A stretch of 64,000 bases of DNA from Apoderus coryli (GCA_911728435.2 OU452198.1:31773902-31837901); one strand, 5' to 3'; shown: positions 44,637 through 54,890, counted from the first letter of the stretch. Notes: a model not told the origin generated them from the sequence alone. Program-made: numbers and translations.

Positions 44637-45548
44637 TACAAGGTGTTTCTAAAAAAGCTGGCCAAAATTTGTGAGCGAATTGGGGACATCTAATCATTAA
44701 AAGAACCTAAACTGTAATTTTTCGAAAAGTCCTTATTTACAAAGATACATGGTGTTAAAGATGACTACCTGAGGACGATTTTTTTGAAATATTTTCGAAA
44801 CAAGTAAAGATGAATTAACCAAATGTAGCATATTTATTTACCCAGTTAAATGTCGTAAACTGACATGAAATTGAATAAAAAAGGATGACCATAGGCGGGT
44901 AAACGGGGGGAACCTTGGCTTAATTATAACCTCACTTTTTTTCCTTGTGATTTTTATTCATTTTGTCTCAAAAATGTGATAAAATAAAGTTTTCTACATA
45001 AAAAAGGCATACTTCTTTTTGCTCGAAAAACGTAAAGGTTTTCGAGAAATTCGAGTTTGAAAATTTTAGGACAAAACTGGTCCTTTTAATAAAATTTTCG
45101 AAAAATTTTCGTTAGCAAACTGTATTTCAATAATTTTATTAATGCTGTTTACTAAGAACCTTTAAGTTTTTCGAGAAAAAAGAAGTATGCCTTTTTATGT
45201 AGAAAACTTTATTTTATCACATTTTTGACACAAAATGAATAAAAATCACAAGGAAAAAAAGTTAGGTTATAATTAAGGCAAGGGTCCCCCCCGTTTACCT
45301 ATGGTCATACTTTTTTATTCAATTTCATGTCAGTTTACGACATTTAACTAGGTGAATAAATTTGCTACATTTGGTTAATTTATCTATACTCGTTTCGAAA
45401 ATATTTCAAAAAAATCATCCTCCTCTTTAATACCCTGTATCTTTGTAAATAAGGACTTTTCGAAAAATTACAATTTAGGTTTTTTTCATGATTAGATGTC
45501 CCCAATTCACTCACAAATTTTGGCCATGTCTTTCTGAAACACCCTGTA
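44637..45548. mobile_element. 0.9 kb foldback miniature element
   Basis: Two arms of about 420 bases are near-perfect inverted copies, meeting near 45100. The left arm starts ACAAGGTGTTTCTAAAAAAG; the right arm ends TTTCTGAAACACCCTGTA at 45548. Matching internal marks include ATCTAATCATTAAAAG against CATGATTAGAT, and GAAGTATGCCTTTTTATGTA in the right arm. It abuts the mariner element so that both share the TA at 44637-44638. A detached end of the same type lies at 45595-45618 (GGCCAGCTTTTTTTGAAACA). Confidence 0.8.
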
Positions 45549-45618
45549 TAATGTAAATTCGTAGCTAGTCAGTTCTAACGTTTAAAATTTGGCCAGCTTT
45601 TTTTGAAACACCTTGTAT

Positions 45619-46204
45619 GTACTTTCGCACATGTTTGCGTGGCCAGAATGCATTAAATTGCATAAATAAATAATTAAAAAGGTTACAATACCTATCAAAA
45701 CATTTACCTACATTGTTGATGAAATAATATAGTGCTAACTGTTAATTTCAATTTGTAATTCAATTTATGAACAGGTTTATGGTTAAACATTATGTCTAAG
45801 TAGGTACACACGCATAAATATCACCATAACTAATTGGCAAGGTCAAGCACTATGTTCTACACGAGACATTTACAAAATGAACATAATAAAACGTTATCGT
45901 TAAGCATTTTACGCCGATATTTACAATCATCGTAATGTTCAATTTATGTGGTTGTAATTTTAATTAACATTTTGTTTATTTATTTTTTAGTTCAAGGAAT
46001 CTATGAATTTCATATTCCAAGAAAAATTTAAAGCAATCAAAATGAGGTTAAATATAAGTAAAATTTCGTCGTTAACGTATTTTCTAAACGCCTCACAGTC
46101 AGGTATTTGCCTCATTTAGCGCGCCAAAATTCGATTTTATAAATTTGTTGTTGTATATAGCCAGATAGACAAAAAATATTGTTTTTGGCACTCTGTTTTA
46201 ACCT
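45619..46204. other. No recognisable gene
   Basis: AT-rich DNA without coding or repeat boundaries that I could identify. Confidence 0.45.
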
Positions 46205-46770
46205 GTACACAGGCTGGCCCATTAGTGTGTGGACAGAAAATATCTCAAGATCTATTAGCGATAGAATAAAAAATCCTTTACAAAAACTTTTAGGCACTGA
46301 AGAGATGTAAAACCCAAAAATGTTTTAAATTGTACAGGGTAGTTCACAAACGCAGACCAAACTTGGTTTTTCTTAATGCGACACCCTGTATATTTACACA
46401 AAAATAAATGCCGCTCTAAAATACAAGAAAATGGCATAAGGGTTGACATGCCTAGGTTCAGTAGTTTTTGAAATATTTGTAAATAAGGGTTAATTTTGAC
46501 AAACACAGAAACAGAAAAAACAACCAATTTTTCATGTCAGGTTCATTTGAATTCCCTTCTTTGCTCCGTTTTACTGGATTTTATGGACATGTGATTTGTA
46601 ATTTTTCAGGGTGGTCACATTTTCTAAATTGTATTTTTATGGAAAAATGTTCACCCTGGAAAACTGCTTAGATTCGAGACGTCCCTTTCCTATTGATATC
46701 ATTTCATGAGCTTAAAGCTACAAAAATTTTAGCAAAAATAAACATAAAATGGTTTAAATACACATTTTTA
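46205..46770. repeat. Composite miniature-element repeat, copy 2 (plus orientation)
   Basis: GGCCCATTAGTGTGTGGACA at 46210 and, inside it, TACAGGGTAGTTCACAAACG at 46336 are two different element starts in tandem. The block to about 46720 (CATTTCATGAGCTTAA) is repeated in inverse orientation at 63410-63958, and its first 120 bases also at 41790. No coding capacity was seen. Confidence 0.65.
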
Positions 46771-46898
46771 GACAATTTGAATTTAAATAGAATAAAATCT
46801 AAGCTTAAATTATATAAAAAATATTCTTGAAATAAAAATCGACCTCCACACAATAAATTTAATAAATTTCTCCAAAAAAATTACATTCGTCAAAATTT

Positions 46899-46939
46899 AC
46901 CAAACATGTTTCGCAGCACCAGGCCGCATCATCAGTGGT
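46899..46939 (-). ncRNA. Hammerhead-like motif (type A)
   Basis: On the minus strand: ACCA, CTGATGA (46935-46929), extra T, GCGGC-CTGGT-GCTGC as stem II (one G-T pair), GAAA, CATGT, T and TGGT. ACCA/TGGT gives stem I and ACATGT the minimal stem III. The flanks match 48814-48960, where 13 bases including the CTGATGA box are lost. Confidence 0.5.
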
Positions 46940-47014
46940 TATCAAAAATTTTACGAAAAGCTATATCTTATCATTATTACATGTCTAATTGTTTAGGAAA
47001 ATTCATCAACCCTG

Positions 47015-48257
47015 CACTGACAAAAACAGCTTTAAAATCACACAACTTATTACTAAAATATACACTTTCTTTTAAATCATTAATACATAAATTGAAAATA
47101 CAAGAATAGAACCAAAATATTACAGTATTTTTTTTTAATTTAAACAGGTTTGTTAAATGTACGTAATAAAACATACATTTACGTTTTTTCTTAAATATGT
47201 TGTAATTCTCGTATGTATTTTTAAACACATTTGCGAATTTTTAGAAGTTCGTTATATAGACGTAAAAACACACAAGATATGTAAAAGTTCGTCATATAAA
47301 TGTAAAAACACACCTCGTATTTAATTTCACACAAAATATGTAAAATCACTAGCTTTGTGTAAAAACACAAGCTGTTTCATGTGTTTTTGTGAGACGCCAC
47401 CACCATAACATAACCTGCTTTGTTGGTGTGTGAAACACCTCCAAAATATTTACTGTGATAAACAAAAACAAATAAAGTGAGTGATATATATCTATGAGTA
47501 CGGTAAGTGCAAACCATTTTATTACTCTAATAGGCAACAGCTAATCTTATACGAGTATCTATTTGTTTACATCTTAGGACTGGTCTTATAATAGTGCGGA
47601 CAGATATATTGTTTTTCTGTTATGATTAAATGTTTTTTGTGTGGTTTTAAATGCCCGCAGTTGTCTTGTTATGATAAACATCTCTACATACATCGGAATT
47701 TACATGAAGCTGTATTTGCAGTAATTGGTTCCTGCAATGGTTCAGCAGCTGTCAGTTTTTCTACTACGTAAATAAGTTTATTCGTCGTGTATGATCCTGT
47801 ATGTAATAGTACATACAACCCACATGTAATTTTGCAGTGGTAAAACTACATTTTTTTGTAATTTTACACCATATTATGAGAATAAATTAATAAAATATAA
47901 GTGTAAAATTACGAGTATTTTAACTTAAAAGTACAAAAGTAACTGGTAATCATTTTTAATATCACACGTAAGTATGAGTGATTAGACTGTAGAATTACTA
48001 AATTTGTGTAAAATTAAAATGTAAATCTCAATTTGTGTGTAAAAGTAGTGAGATAACTGGGGAATATTACACAGTGAAATTACAGGAAAGTATTAAAATT
48101 ACACATTTATGCAAGTAAATATCAATATGGAAAGTTCGAAAGTTATTTAGAATTACACGAAAATGCGTACGAATTCTGTAAAATTCGATAGATTTTCGTG
48201 GGAACTCAGTTGCCAACGTAAAGTTGTGGAATTTTACTAACTTCTTTATTTCAGTGT
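47015..48257. mobile_element. CACTG-ended element, copy C (2-bp TSD proven by an empty site)
   Basis: Starts CACTGACAAAAACAGC at 47015 and ends CTTTATTTCAGTG at 48257. The host palindrome's other arm (48731-48745) gives the empty site: CCCTGGAAAG becomes CCCTG-element-TGGAAAG, a TG duplication. The 1,243-bp body is filled with GTGTAAAATTAC, TGTAAAAACACAC and similar motifs, and contains a small zinc-finger ORF (47622-47771). Ends and TSD length fit EnSpm/CACTA-like elements; the lineage is unproven. Confidence 0.75.
47622..47771 (+). pseudogene. C2H2 zinc-finger exon fragment inside a CACTG element
   Basis: Forty-nine codons start MIKCFLCGFKCPQLSCYDKH and continue LYIHRNLHE. The C-x2-C...H-x3-H pattern (CFLC...DKHLYIH) is a C2H2 finger at the very N-terminus. 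The second half (AVFAVIGSCNGSAAV) may run past a splice donor (GCAGTAATT). Single N-terminal fingers of this kind open large uncharacterised transposon-encoded proteins in animals. That link is from memory and tentative. Confidence 0.45.
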
Positions 48258-48813
48258 GGAAAGAAGGATGTATATGTTATTTTAATTGTATTATAATGAT
48301 TATTAAATTCCAAACTCACCATTGTCACAGTTTAAAATAATCTATAGTTAATATTCGATGCCATTGTGTGAAAAATTTTTTTAGATTATATATAGTCATA
48401 CAAATTTATTGAATTTTGGTTAAAACATTAAAATTGATTCTCAAAAAACTCTTATTATTCATAATATGAGTTATGATAGTTATTGTACTTTTCTTTTTAA
48501 AAATCATTGAAAAATTAACTTAATTTATATTTTATAAAAAGAAAAGTACAATAACTATCATAACTCATATTATGAATAATAAGAGTTTTTTGAGAATCAA
48601 TTTTAATGTTTTATCCAAAATTCAATAAATTTGTATGACTATAAATATAATCTAAAAAAAATGTGTCACACAATGGTGGGTTTGGAATTTAATAATCATT
48701 ATAATACAATTAAAATAACATATATACGTCCTTCTTTCCAGGGTTGACGAATTTTTCTAAACAATTAGATATGTAATAATGATAAGATATAGCTTTTCGT
48801 AAAATTTTTGAAA

Positions 48814-48965
48814 ACCACTGGTGCTGCGAAACATGTTTTGGTAAATTTTGAGGAATGTATTTTTTTTTGGAGAAATCTATTAAATTTATTGTGTGGAGGT
48901 CGACATTTATTTCAAGAATATATTATTCTACTCCACTTCGACATGGACGACTTCTTTAGAATAAA
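48814..48965 (+). other. Deleted hammerhead-like motif, leader hairpin and ATG
   Basis: ACCACTGGTGCTGCGAAACA at 48814 lacks the GATGATGCGGCCT block present in the left palindrome arm. Downstream GTGTGGAGGTCGACATTTAT pairs with CTACTCCACTTCGAC, directly followed by ATGGACGACTTCTTTAGAAT (ATG at 48943, MDDFFRINYIQKYV). This repeats the leader-ATG arrangement of the other type A copies. Confidence 0.45.
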
Positions 48966-49194
48966 TTATATACAAAAATACGTATTTCCTTTGATAACAA
49001 CTAAACAAGTACACACAAACTAACTTTCCTAGAAGATGGATAGGGCGTAGAGGAGCATGTATATACCCCCATAGAAAAATAAAGAAATAGTTTACCGTGA
49101 GTCAATGATAACTTCAAACATTTTAATAATTGGTTCTAACAATAATGATTATATAAAATACATGGTGATATATTTAAATCCAACACCAGCCCTT

Positions 49195-49910
49195 AATCAT
49201 TACTGTCGTAGAACAAGACCAAGTTCTTCACAAAACGCTTCATGCTTTGAACTTCCTAGGCTTTTCGTTAAAACATCAGCCTTGATCTTTCTGGATGGCT
49301 TCTCTAACGAAGTCATGCCGAATGTCAATATGTTTTTGTTCTGTTGTAGTATCTCTGGTTTAGAGCTAACTTTTGTGCAGACTGACTATCGTTAAATAGT
49401 TGAACACATTTTTCTTTGTCTGCTAAGGTCAATAACTTCTGAAGAAATATTGCTTCTTTTGTTGCCTCAGAAAGCCCCATATATTCAGCTTCGGCACTTG
49501 ACAATGCTATACAGTTCTCTGTTTTTTGCTTTCCCAGGAAACTGCAGCACCACTCATTTTGACAACGTACCCAGTGTACAATTTCCTCTCTGTTTCGATT
49601 TTCATGCTTCAGCCATCAAAACACCATTTGACCCGATGATTTTACAATTTTCTTGAAAAAAATCAACTTGTAGGTATACCTTTTTCTGCCATTTTGCCTA
49701 CAGATAATAAGTTTGCAGACAAATTTGGAACATATATGACATCAGAAATAAGCGTTAATTGTGGATTACCATAAACTTTAATATTACCTTTTTCACATAG
49801 CTTCTGATTATTAGCTACTGTTACATCTTGTTGTGGTTCATTTCGGTAATTAATCAGCCAATCTCTCCGATTTGTCATGTGAACTGTCGCTCCTGAGTCA
49901 ACATACCATT
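49195..49910 (-). pseudogene. Copia pol remnant: protease joined to RNase H
   Basis: WYVDSGATVHMTNRRDW carries the aspartic protease DSGA site; LISDVIYVPNLSANLLSVGK is the conserved segment after it. After a frameshift near 49670 comes a jump to VKMSGAAVSWESKKQRTV and ALSSAEAEYMGLSEATKEAI with LQKLL, the Copia RNase H (catalytic D and E in this block). QLFNDSQSAQKLALN follows. Stops then break the frame (TKTY, stop). The YVDD-type RT and the integrase are absent. Confidence 0.8.
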
Positions 49911-50485
49911 ACACTGAAAAAAATATTGTACGTAAAACCAATGAATGGTTGTCATCAATATTTTGAACATTAATATTATGAATTGGTCACTGTTACAATG
50001 AATTTTGATCATAAATTAATACTTTCATACATAGAAACAATGTACGATGAATCAATATAATGTCACTATTTATTGCTTTCAATGTTTTAAATTTATTAAT
50101 TTATGCTCTTCGCCTTTAACACAATAATTTGTAAATCATACACCTATGAACAGCGAACATAAAAACTAATAAACGATCATCGTTGATTCAATGGATGCTA
50201 AGCATTAATTTTACGAACCTAACCATTAAATTCTGAATAACGCGCGCAAATCAATGCACCCGGACCATAGACTGAATACTCAAAACATTGACATTATGAC
50301 ATTAAATGTATACAGTTGAAAAGTGAAGTGTGTTCCTAAATCTATTTTTAAAATTTGTTCACAAAAATAACAAATGTAGAAATATAAGGTAAGTAGTAAT
50401 CCTTTTATACCATTTAGTAAAGTACAAAACTAAAGTCAGTTTAAAACGAAAAAAAACACAGTGCGGTATTCCTTTGTAATGTTGA

Positions 50486-50701
50486 AAACCCGCCGATACG
50501 AGGGGAGAAATTTTATGGGCTCTTCATGGATATTTAGTGCTATCCGCTAAGCTATGTTCCAAAGGTGCCAGTGGAAAGATAAGCCATTTAAAGTACACAA
50601 TAAAAGGCTCTCAAGAATCTTTATTTTGTGCTAAAACAGTTCAAGAAATAGAAGAACATATAATAAACCTTAAAGGAAGAAAATCTGCAATTCAACCGTA
50701 A
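50486..50701 (+). pseudogene. C-terminal coding fragment of the CACTG element
   Basis: An open stretch without ATG, 71 codons then TAA. It includes LWALHGYLVLSAKLCSKGAS, GKISHLKYTIKGSQESLFCA and KTVQEIEEHIINLKGRKSAI. The alternating hydrophobic and charged pattern and balanced composition look like genuine protein, unlike chance frames nearby. It may be the end of the same protein family whose N-terminal zinc finger lies in copy C. The family name is unknown to me. Confidence 0.4.
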
Positions 50702-50764
50702 TTATGGGTTCTATAAGTCTATTCTAAAGGCGCACACTGTTTACTTAAAAACCTGTTATTTTGA

Positions 50765-51835
50765 TTAATAATAATAATATAATAAATGACTTTATTGAGA
50801 ACTTAGAAAAGGTACACAAAAGGCGAAGTCGATGCACAGCCTCCTCGCTTAACATATTAGCAATACTAAAGATAACTGCATAATAATAACAACAACAAAA
50901 ACCCTGATACATAAAAAAAGGCAATGATTCCTGGATGCCCTGCGGCACTACGCAATGTCCTGGGCCCGGACACTGCCGTTCCCAAAATGACAACCTGACT
51001 TCTATCATTCACATATGTTCCGAGTAGAGACACAGCAGACTCCCCAAAGCCCAGGTAACCCACAATGGCCAGCAACAAACCATGACCAATGCGGTCAAAT
51101 GCCCCTTGCGTAGTCCAACAGCAGCAATGCCGTCAATCGACCCTGATCTACCGCCCCCAATGCATCATCCAGTATTTTAAGTCATGTCGTGGAGCAACTG
51201 TGACCCTGACGGAACCCAAACTGGACCACCGACAACAACCCATGCCCATCAAGATATGTTTTCATTTCATTGCAGATCACTCTCTCAATAACCTTGGAGA
51301 TCGCTGGGAGTATATTAATCGGTCTATTAGATCCTTAAATGTTGATGGAGTTTTAGTTTTGGGATTGGAATGACATTGGCTTCTTTCCAACATGTTGGGA
51401 AGTTCCTCGTTTCTATATAGTAATTAACTAGATGCTGTATAAAGGGCATTATAAACGGACAACTACTACTACTAGCATATTAATACTGATCATGTCACTG
51501 CCTACAGCATTTGACTTAATCCCAAGCAATGCATCAAGTATCTCCCCATGATCCACCATTGTAAATTCAAAGTTAATATCAGGCCTAATTTTATTACCTA
51601 AGTAAAAATGGATCGTTCCTGGGTCCGGATTGTTGGTAGAAGTGGCCACAAAAAATCATTAATATTATCAACATCATGAATAAAAGACGGTATTGTGATA
51701 TTTTCCTTTGCATAAATGTTTAGATCTCGTAATAATTTCCAATTTTGTTTAGAAGAATTTCCGCGGACTTTAGTTTCCAAATATAATTTTTCCTCCCTTT
51801 TCACCTCAGACGACAGACGAATCTGACATGTTTAG
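50765..51835 (-). pseudogene. Jockey-like non-LTR retrotransposon fragment
   Basis: Minus strand, from the right: REEKLYLETKVRGNSSKQNW (linker upstream of RT), then YLGNKIRPDINFEFTMVDHG, a degraded RT, HGLLLAIVGYLGFGESAVSL with LGTYVNDRSQVV (motif A to B region), and HCVVPQGIQESLPF in place of GVPQGS. The 3' tail TAATAATAATAT abuts 50765. Many frameshifts are present. It is inserted inside CACTG element D. Confidence 0.65.
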
Positions 51836-52155
51836 CATTTAATATTAACTAAATTAAAAATAAAGCCTTTAGATTTCGAGTGTCGTATAAATATGATTTA
51901 ATTTATTTACAAAGCAGGTGCATCAAATCAATGGACGTACAGCAAGATAATTTTGATTCTTATTTGGGCTTTTAAATTCTCTAACCATTGGTACTAGTAT
52001 ATTTGAACCATACTGCATTTTGCAGTACACATAATACACATGTACCTATGCTCGCGATTATTGATTGAATACAGAACAATAATCTCAATCTTTCGTAATA
52101 ATAATTTCCGGCGAACACAATTACGTAAAACAATTATTATAACCCAATGTAATAA

Positions 52156-52490
52156 TCAGCTAACATTGGTTTAACGTACAAAAGTCATAGATTCATGTTT
52201 CTCGTTCGTAACATTAATAACCTTCAGACATCGGTTTAATGTACAAAAGTCATAGATTAAAGTTCATCGTTCGTAACATTAATAACCTTCAGACATCGGT
52301 TTAATGTCAAAAGTCATAGATTAATGTTCATCGTTCGTAATATTAATAACCAGCTAACATCGGTTTTACGTATTGGAGACATAAACTAATCTTCATCGTT
52401 CGTAACATTAACAACCTGGTAACATCGTTTTACGTACAGGAGTTATAAATTAATGTCCATCATTCGTAAGATCAATAACCGGCGAGCATA
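52156..52490. repeat. Tandem array, five units of 64-65 bp
   Basis: Unit starts near 52156, 52221, 52286, 52350, 52415 and 52479. Each unit contains AACATCGGTTTAATGTAC, GTCATAGATTAATGTTCATC and GTTCGTAACATTAATAACC or close variants. It lies about 170 bases inside the right end of CACTG element D, the position of subterminal transposase-binding repeats in CACTA-type elements. Function is inferred. Confidence 0.7.
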
Positions 52491-52726
52491 AATTTATGTT
52501 CTTTATTTATTAATTCAACGTACAGAATTCGCTACCGAATTTATGTACGAACGTTCATTGTATTAATGTCACCCATCATCGGCTCAAATTTAATGTTGAC
52601 GTTCATTGATTTGAAGCACTTTTTTATTAATATCACGTACCTTTTCGGTTCAGTGAGTTTGGTTCCAAATTTACAGATAAGGCGCTCAAAACGGTTGAAT
52701 GTGATAGATTAAACTTCTTTTGTGAA

Positions 52727-53386
52727 TTATTTTTGTTTTCTGCTTTGCGAATAATTACAGTTTATGGGCTTTTTATTTTGATTTTTGTTGCAAAGTAAAG
52801 CATTTTCTTCTTTTTGTTCTATATCTTTAGTTAAATTTTCTTGTAATAGTTTACCTTTAACTAGATCACTAGTAAGTTTGACATTTGTATTTTCCAATGC
52901 CATAACCATTGGGTTGTAGTCTGCTGGTAAACCATTTATGAGAATAACTGCTACGAATTCATCATCTAAACCAGCATCAATATCACTTAGCTGTTGTGTG
53001 ATGGACATAAAATGTGTAACATAACCATGCATAGAACGGAATGAGCTCAACTTCATATTACAAAGCATTCGAAACAATCTTAAACGTCTAGAAAGTCCTT
53101 TATCTCCATAAGCTATCTTTAAATTATCCCATACTTGTTTGGCAGTTGTAGCATTTTTAATATGAACAAATGTACATGGCTGTACCATCAAACAAATTTT
53201 GGCTCTAGCTCGTTGTTCCTTTTTATTATCCTTATTTATAACGTTACCTTGGTCATCGATTTCAATGCAGTCCCATAAATCTTCATGTATGAGATACATT
53301 TGCATTGAAAATTTCCAATTACAGTAATTTGACGAACCTTCTAGCTTCTCCATGGACGGTAAAGTATTTTGAGAAGTCATCTGCAT
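52727..53386 (-). CDS. Copia gag (UBN2-type), partial
   Basis: One frame of 219 codons. It begins MQMTSQNTLPSMEKLEGSSN with YCNWKFSMQMYLIHEDLWD, the usual N-terminus of Copia gag. ATTAKQVWDNLKIAYGDKG, LFRMLCNMKLSSFRSMHGYV and LINGLPADYNPMVMALEN are the UBN2/gag-polypeptide landmarks. The frame ends in a K/N/Q-rich stretch before any zinc knuckle. Its normal continuation into protease is interrupted by the CACTG element at 52655. The intact frame suggests fairly recent death. Confidence 0.85.
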   Translation of the reverse strand: MQMTSQNTLPSMEKLEGSSNYCNWKFSMQMYLIHEDLWDCIEIDDQGNVINKDNKKEQRARAKICLMVQPCTFVHIKNATTAKQVWDNLKIAYGDKGLSRRLRLFRMLCNMKLSSFRSMHGYVTHFMSITQQLSDIDAGLDDEFVAVILINGLPADYNPMVMALENTNVKLTSDLVKGKLLQENLTKDIEQKEENALLCNKNQNKKPINCNYSQSRKQK

Positions 53387-53760
53387 ACGTCAAATGAACA
53401 CAAAGGAGCGAAGGCTAAGGGAAGCTTTTAATGAAGGAATAAGAATAAAACATTTGTTGAGTTTAGCACAAACCGTCTCGACATGGGCTTTAAAATGAAG
53501 GTGCTTATTTATCCTAACACAAAGAAAATTGACGCAATGACTAAGTCAAATAAAAAGCCAGCAGAGGAGTCCCTGTACCGGCTATGAAATTGAATTACTT
53601 GAGTCTTCATTGAGTTAATCAATAATTTATTTGCAGCACACCCAGTAGACGTCTGTCTGAAGCACTCGAGCACCCTCCCCTGCACTATTTGTGGATCAAC
53701 ATGAGCAATAACCGCTGTGGTGTCATCGGCATAGAAAAAGATTTACCCCTAGGTACGACC
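53387..53760 (-). pseudogene. Non-LTR reverse transcriptase fragment (YADD region)
   Basis: Minus-strand pieces: FYADDTTAVIAHVDPQIVQG (catalytic Asp pair), CAANKLLINSMKTQVIQFHS, then a frameshift and HLHFKAHVETVCAKLNK. These are motif C and the following thumb of a Jockey/CR1-type RT. It directly abuts the Copia gag start at 53386, where a 5' LTR would be expected. Confidence 0.65.
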
Positions 53761-54649
53761 GCCAGTCTATCGCTTTCTAAATTTTAGAAAACTAAGCTCC
53801 TACAATTATATGTTTATAAGATTTTCATGAATTGTCTTTTAAAGCTCCAAAAAAGTCGTGATAAAAGCAACTGGCTTTTAGGACGTAAAACTTACCTTAA
53901 AACCAGCTAAACGGAGAATATTAATATCTCAGTAAAACATTATTAGGAACACAAATAGTAACTAACAAAAGAACTGTAAATACGTTGTGCTGGTGCACTA
54001 TCAACAGTACGTATAACAACATAACATTGTGTTTCTCCAAAAATGCCAAAGCAATAAGGGGAGAGAATTAGGTAGGTATATAGGTATAGCATCTTATGGG
54101 GTGTGCGGTACAGCAGCTACAAACGTTTCCCTGGCAACAGATAACAAACATCCCCTCGAATATTGCTAGAAACATCAGATAGATGGATAGACAGACGCTG
54201 GCAACTGGAACATTTAAAATAAATTAAAACGGATATCCGGTCTCTTGCTACTTACCTATAGACACGTATTCGCCGTTCAGTTCACGAGTTTATATGATCA
54301 AATGATTGGTGTTAGAGATTAGATTGATAATGACGTTTAGAAGGATGTGAAGGCTACGATGATTCAATAAAAATCAGTGATGAACTTTTGTTTAAAAATT
54401 AAAACCAAAACATGGAAAACCTTTCGAAAAATCTCTTGACTGACATGAATGATGTATATTTTGAGGATTATTAGCGTAGACCTTCGAATATCCGCAAAGC
54501 TGAAGGTCTAAAGGCATTATTAAATCATCTGATCGTTGCCAAACCGTTGACCAAGAAAACTTATTGCGTTGGCTAAGGCATCAAATTGTTGTTTTCAGTA
54601 AAGTTCTTATTTTTCATCTTTTTTTTTTTTTTTTAAATTACTACTACTA
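53761..54649. other. No recognisable gene; X-box-like motif
   Basis: No assignable coding. GTTTCCCTGGCAAC at 54125-54138 resembles an RFX X-box. The rest is AT-rich. Confidence 0.4.
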
Positions 54650-54890
54650 TACTAAATTACTAAAAACCCATCGTCAGGAATTTACAAATAACAGCCTGTA
54701 TATATCTGAAAAACGAAGCATTTTTCAATATATATGTTCATATGAAAAAAAAAAACATATTTTCGCTTGTATAATGAACATATATCGAAAAATGCTTCGT
54801 TTTTCAGATACAGAGTATTATTCGTAAATTCCTGACGATGGCTTTTTAGTAATATTTCCGAAACGCGTCTCGATATTAAAATGACATTTG
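54650..54890. repeat. Foldback repeat with hammerhead-like motif (type C)
   Basis: Arms are inverted copies around 54750: ATCGTCAGGAATTTACAAAT on the left, ATTCGTAAATTCCTGACGAT on the right, both with GAAAAATGCTTCGTTTTTC. On the plus strand at 54831-54872 CTGACGA, an extra T, a weak GG/CC stem and GAAACGCGTC occur. ACGCGT can form stem III with C as the cleavage base. A partial copy lies at 58600-58700. Confidence 0.6.

Larger units (their letters stand above)
46820..48924. repeat. Penelope-like palindrome split by a CACTG element
   Basis: The left arm is 46820-47014 plus 48258-48505; the right arm is about 48535-48924. Joined across the insertion they are near-perfect inverted copies about 390-440 bases long, meeting near 48517 (ATGAATAATAAGAGTTTTTT in the right arm). 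The outer ends carry GACCTCCACACAATAAATTT (left) and AAATTTATTGTGTGGAGGTC (right). Each arm contains a hammerhead-like motif, complete on the left arm (minus 46899-46939) and shortened on the right (48814-48842). Confidence 0.75.
49912..52655. mobile_element. CACTG-ended element, copy D, carrying an inserted RT
   Basis: Begins CACTGAAAAAAATATTGTACG at 49912; ends ACGTACCTTTTCGGTTCAGTG at 52655. The ends pair as inverted repeats (CACTGAA...GTACGT). Flanking dinucleotides (TA left, AG right) do not match, so a deletion may have followed insertion. It contains a 71-codon coding fragment (50486-50701), a retrotransposon (50765-51835) and a five-unit tandem array (52156-52490). Confidence 0.65.
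49021..53386 (-). mobile_element. Copia element, internally deleted and split by a CACTG element
   Basis: Minus-strand order from the right: gag (53386-52727), then the CACTG element (52655-49912), then protease (49910-49663), fused by deletion to RNase H (about 49640-49240), then a presumed 3' LTR start TGTTGGATTTAAATATATC at 49185. Integrase and the RT core are missing between protease and RNase H. No 5' LTR was found: gag abuts an unrelated RT fragment at 53390. The probable LTR runs to about 49021; its end is uncertain. Confidence 0.75.

Noticed and set aside
47349..47537. A 62-codon minus-strand frame in CACTG element C
   Set aside because: Overlaps dense GTGTAAAA-type motif repeats and has no protein features, unlike the zinc-finger exon on the other strand.
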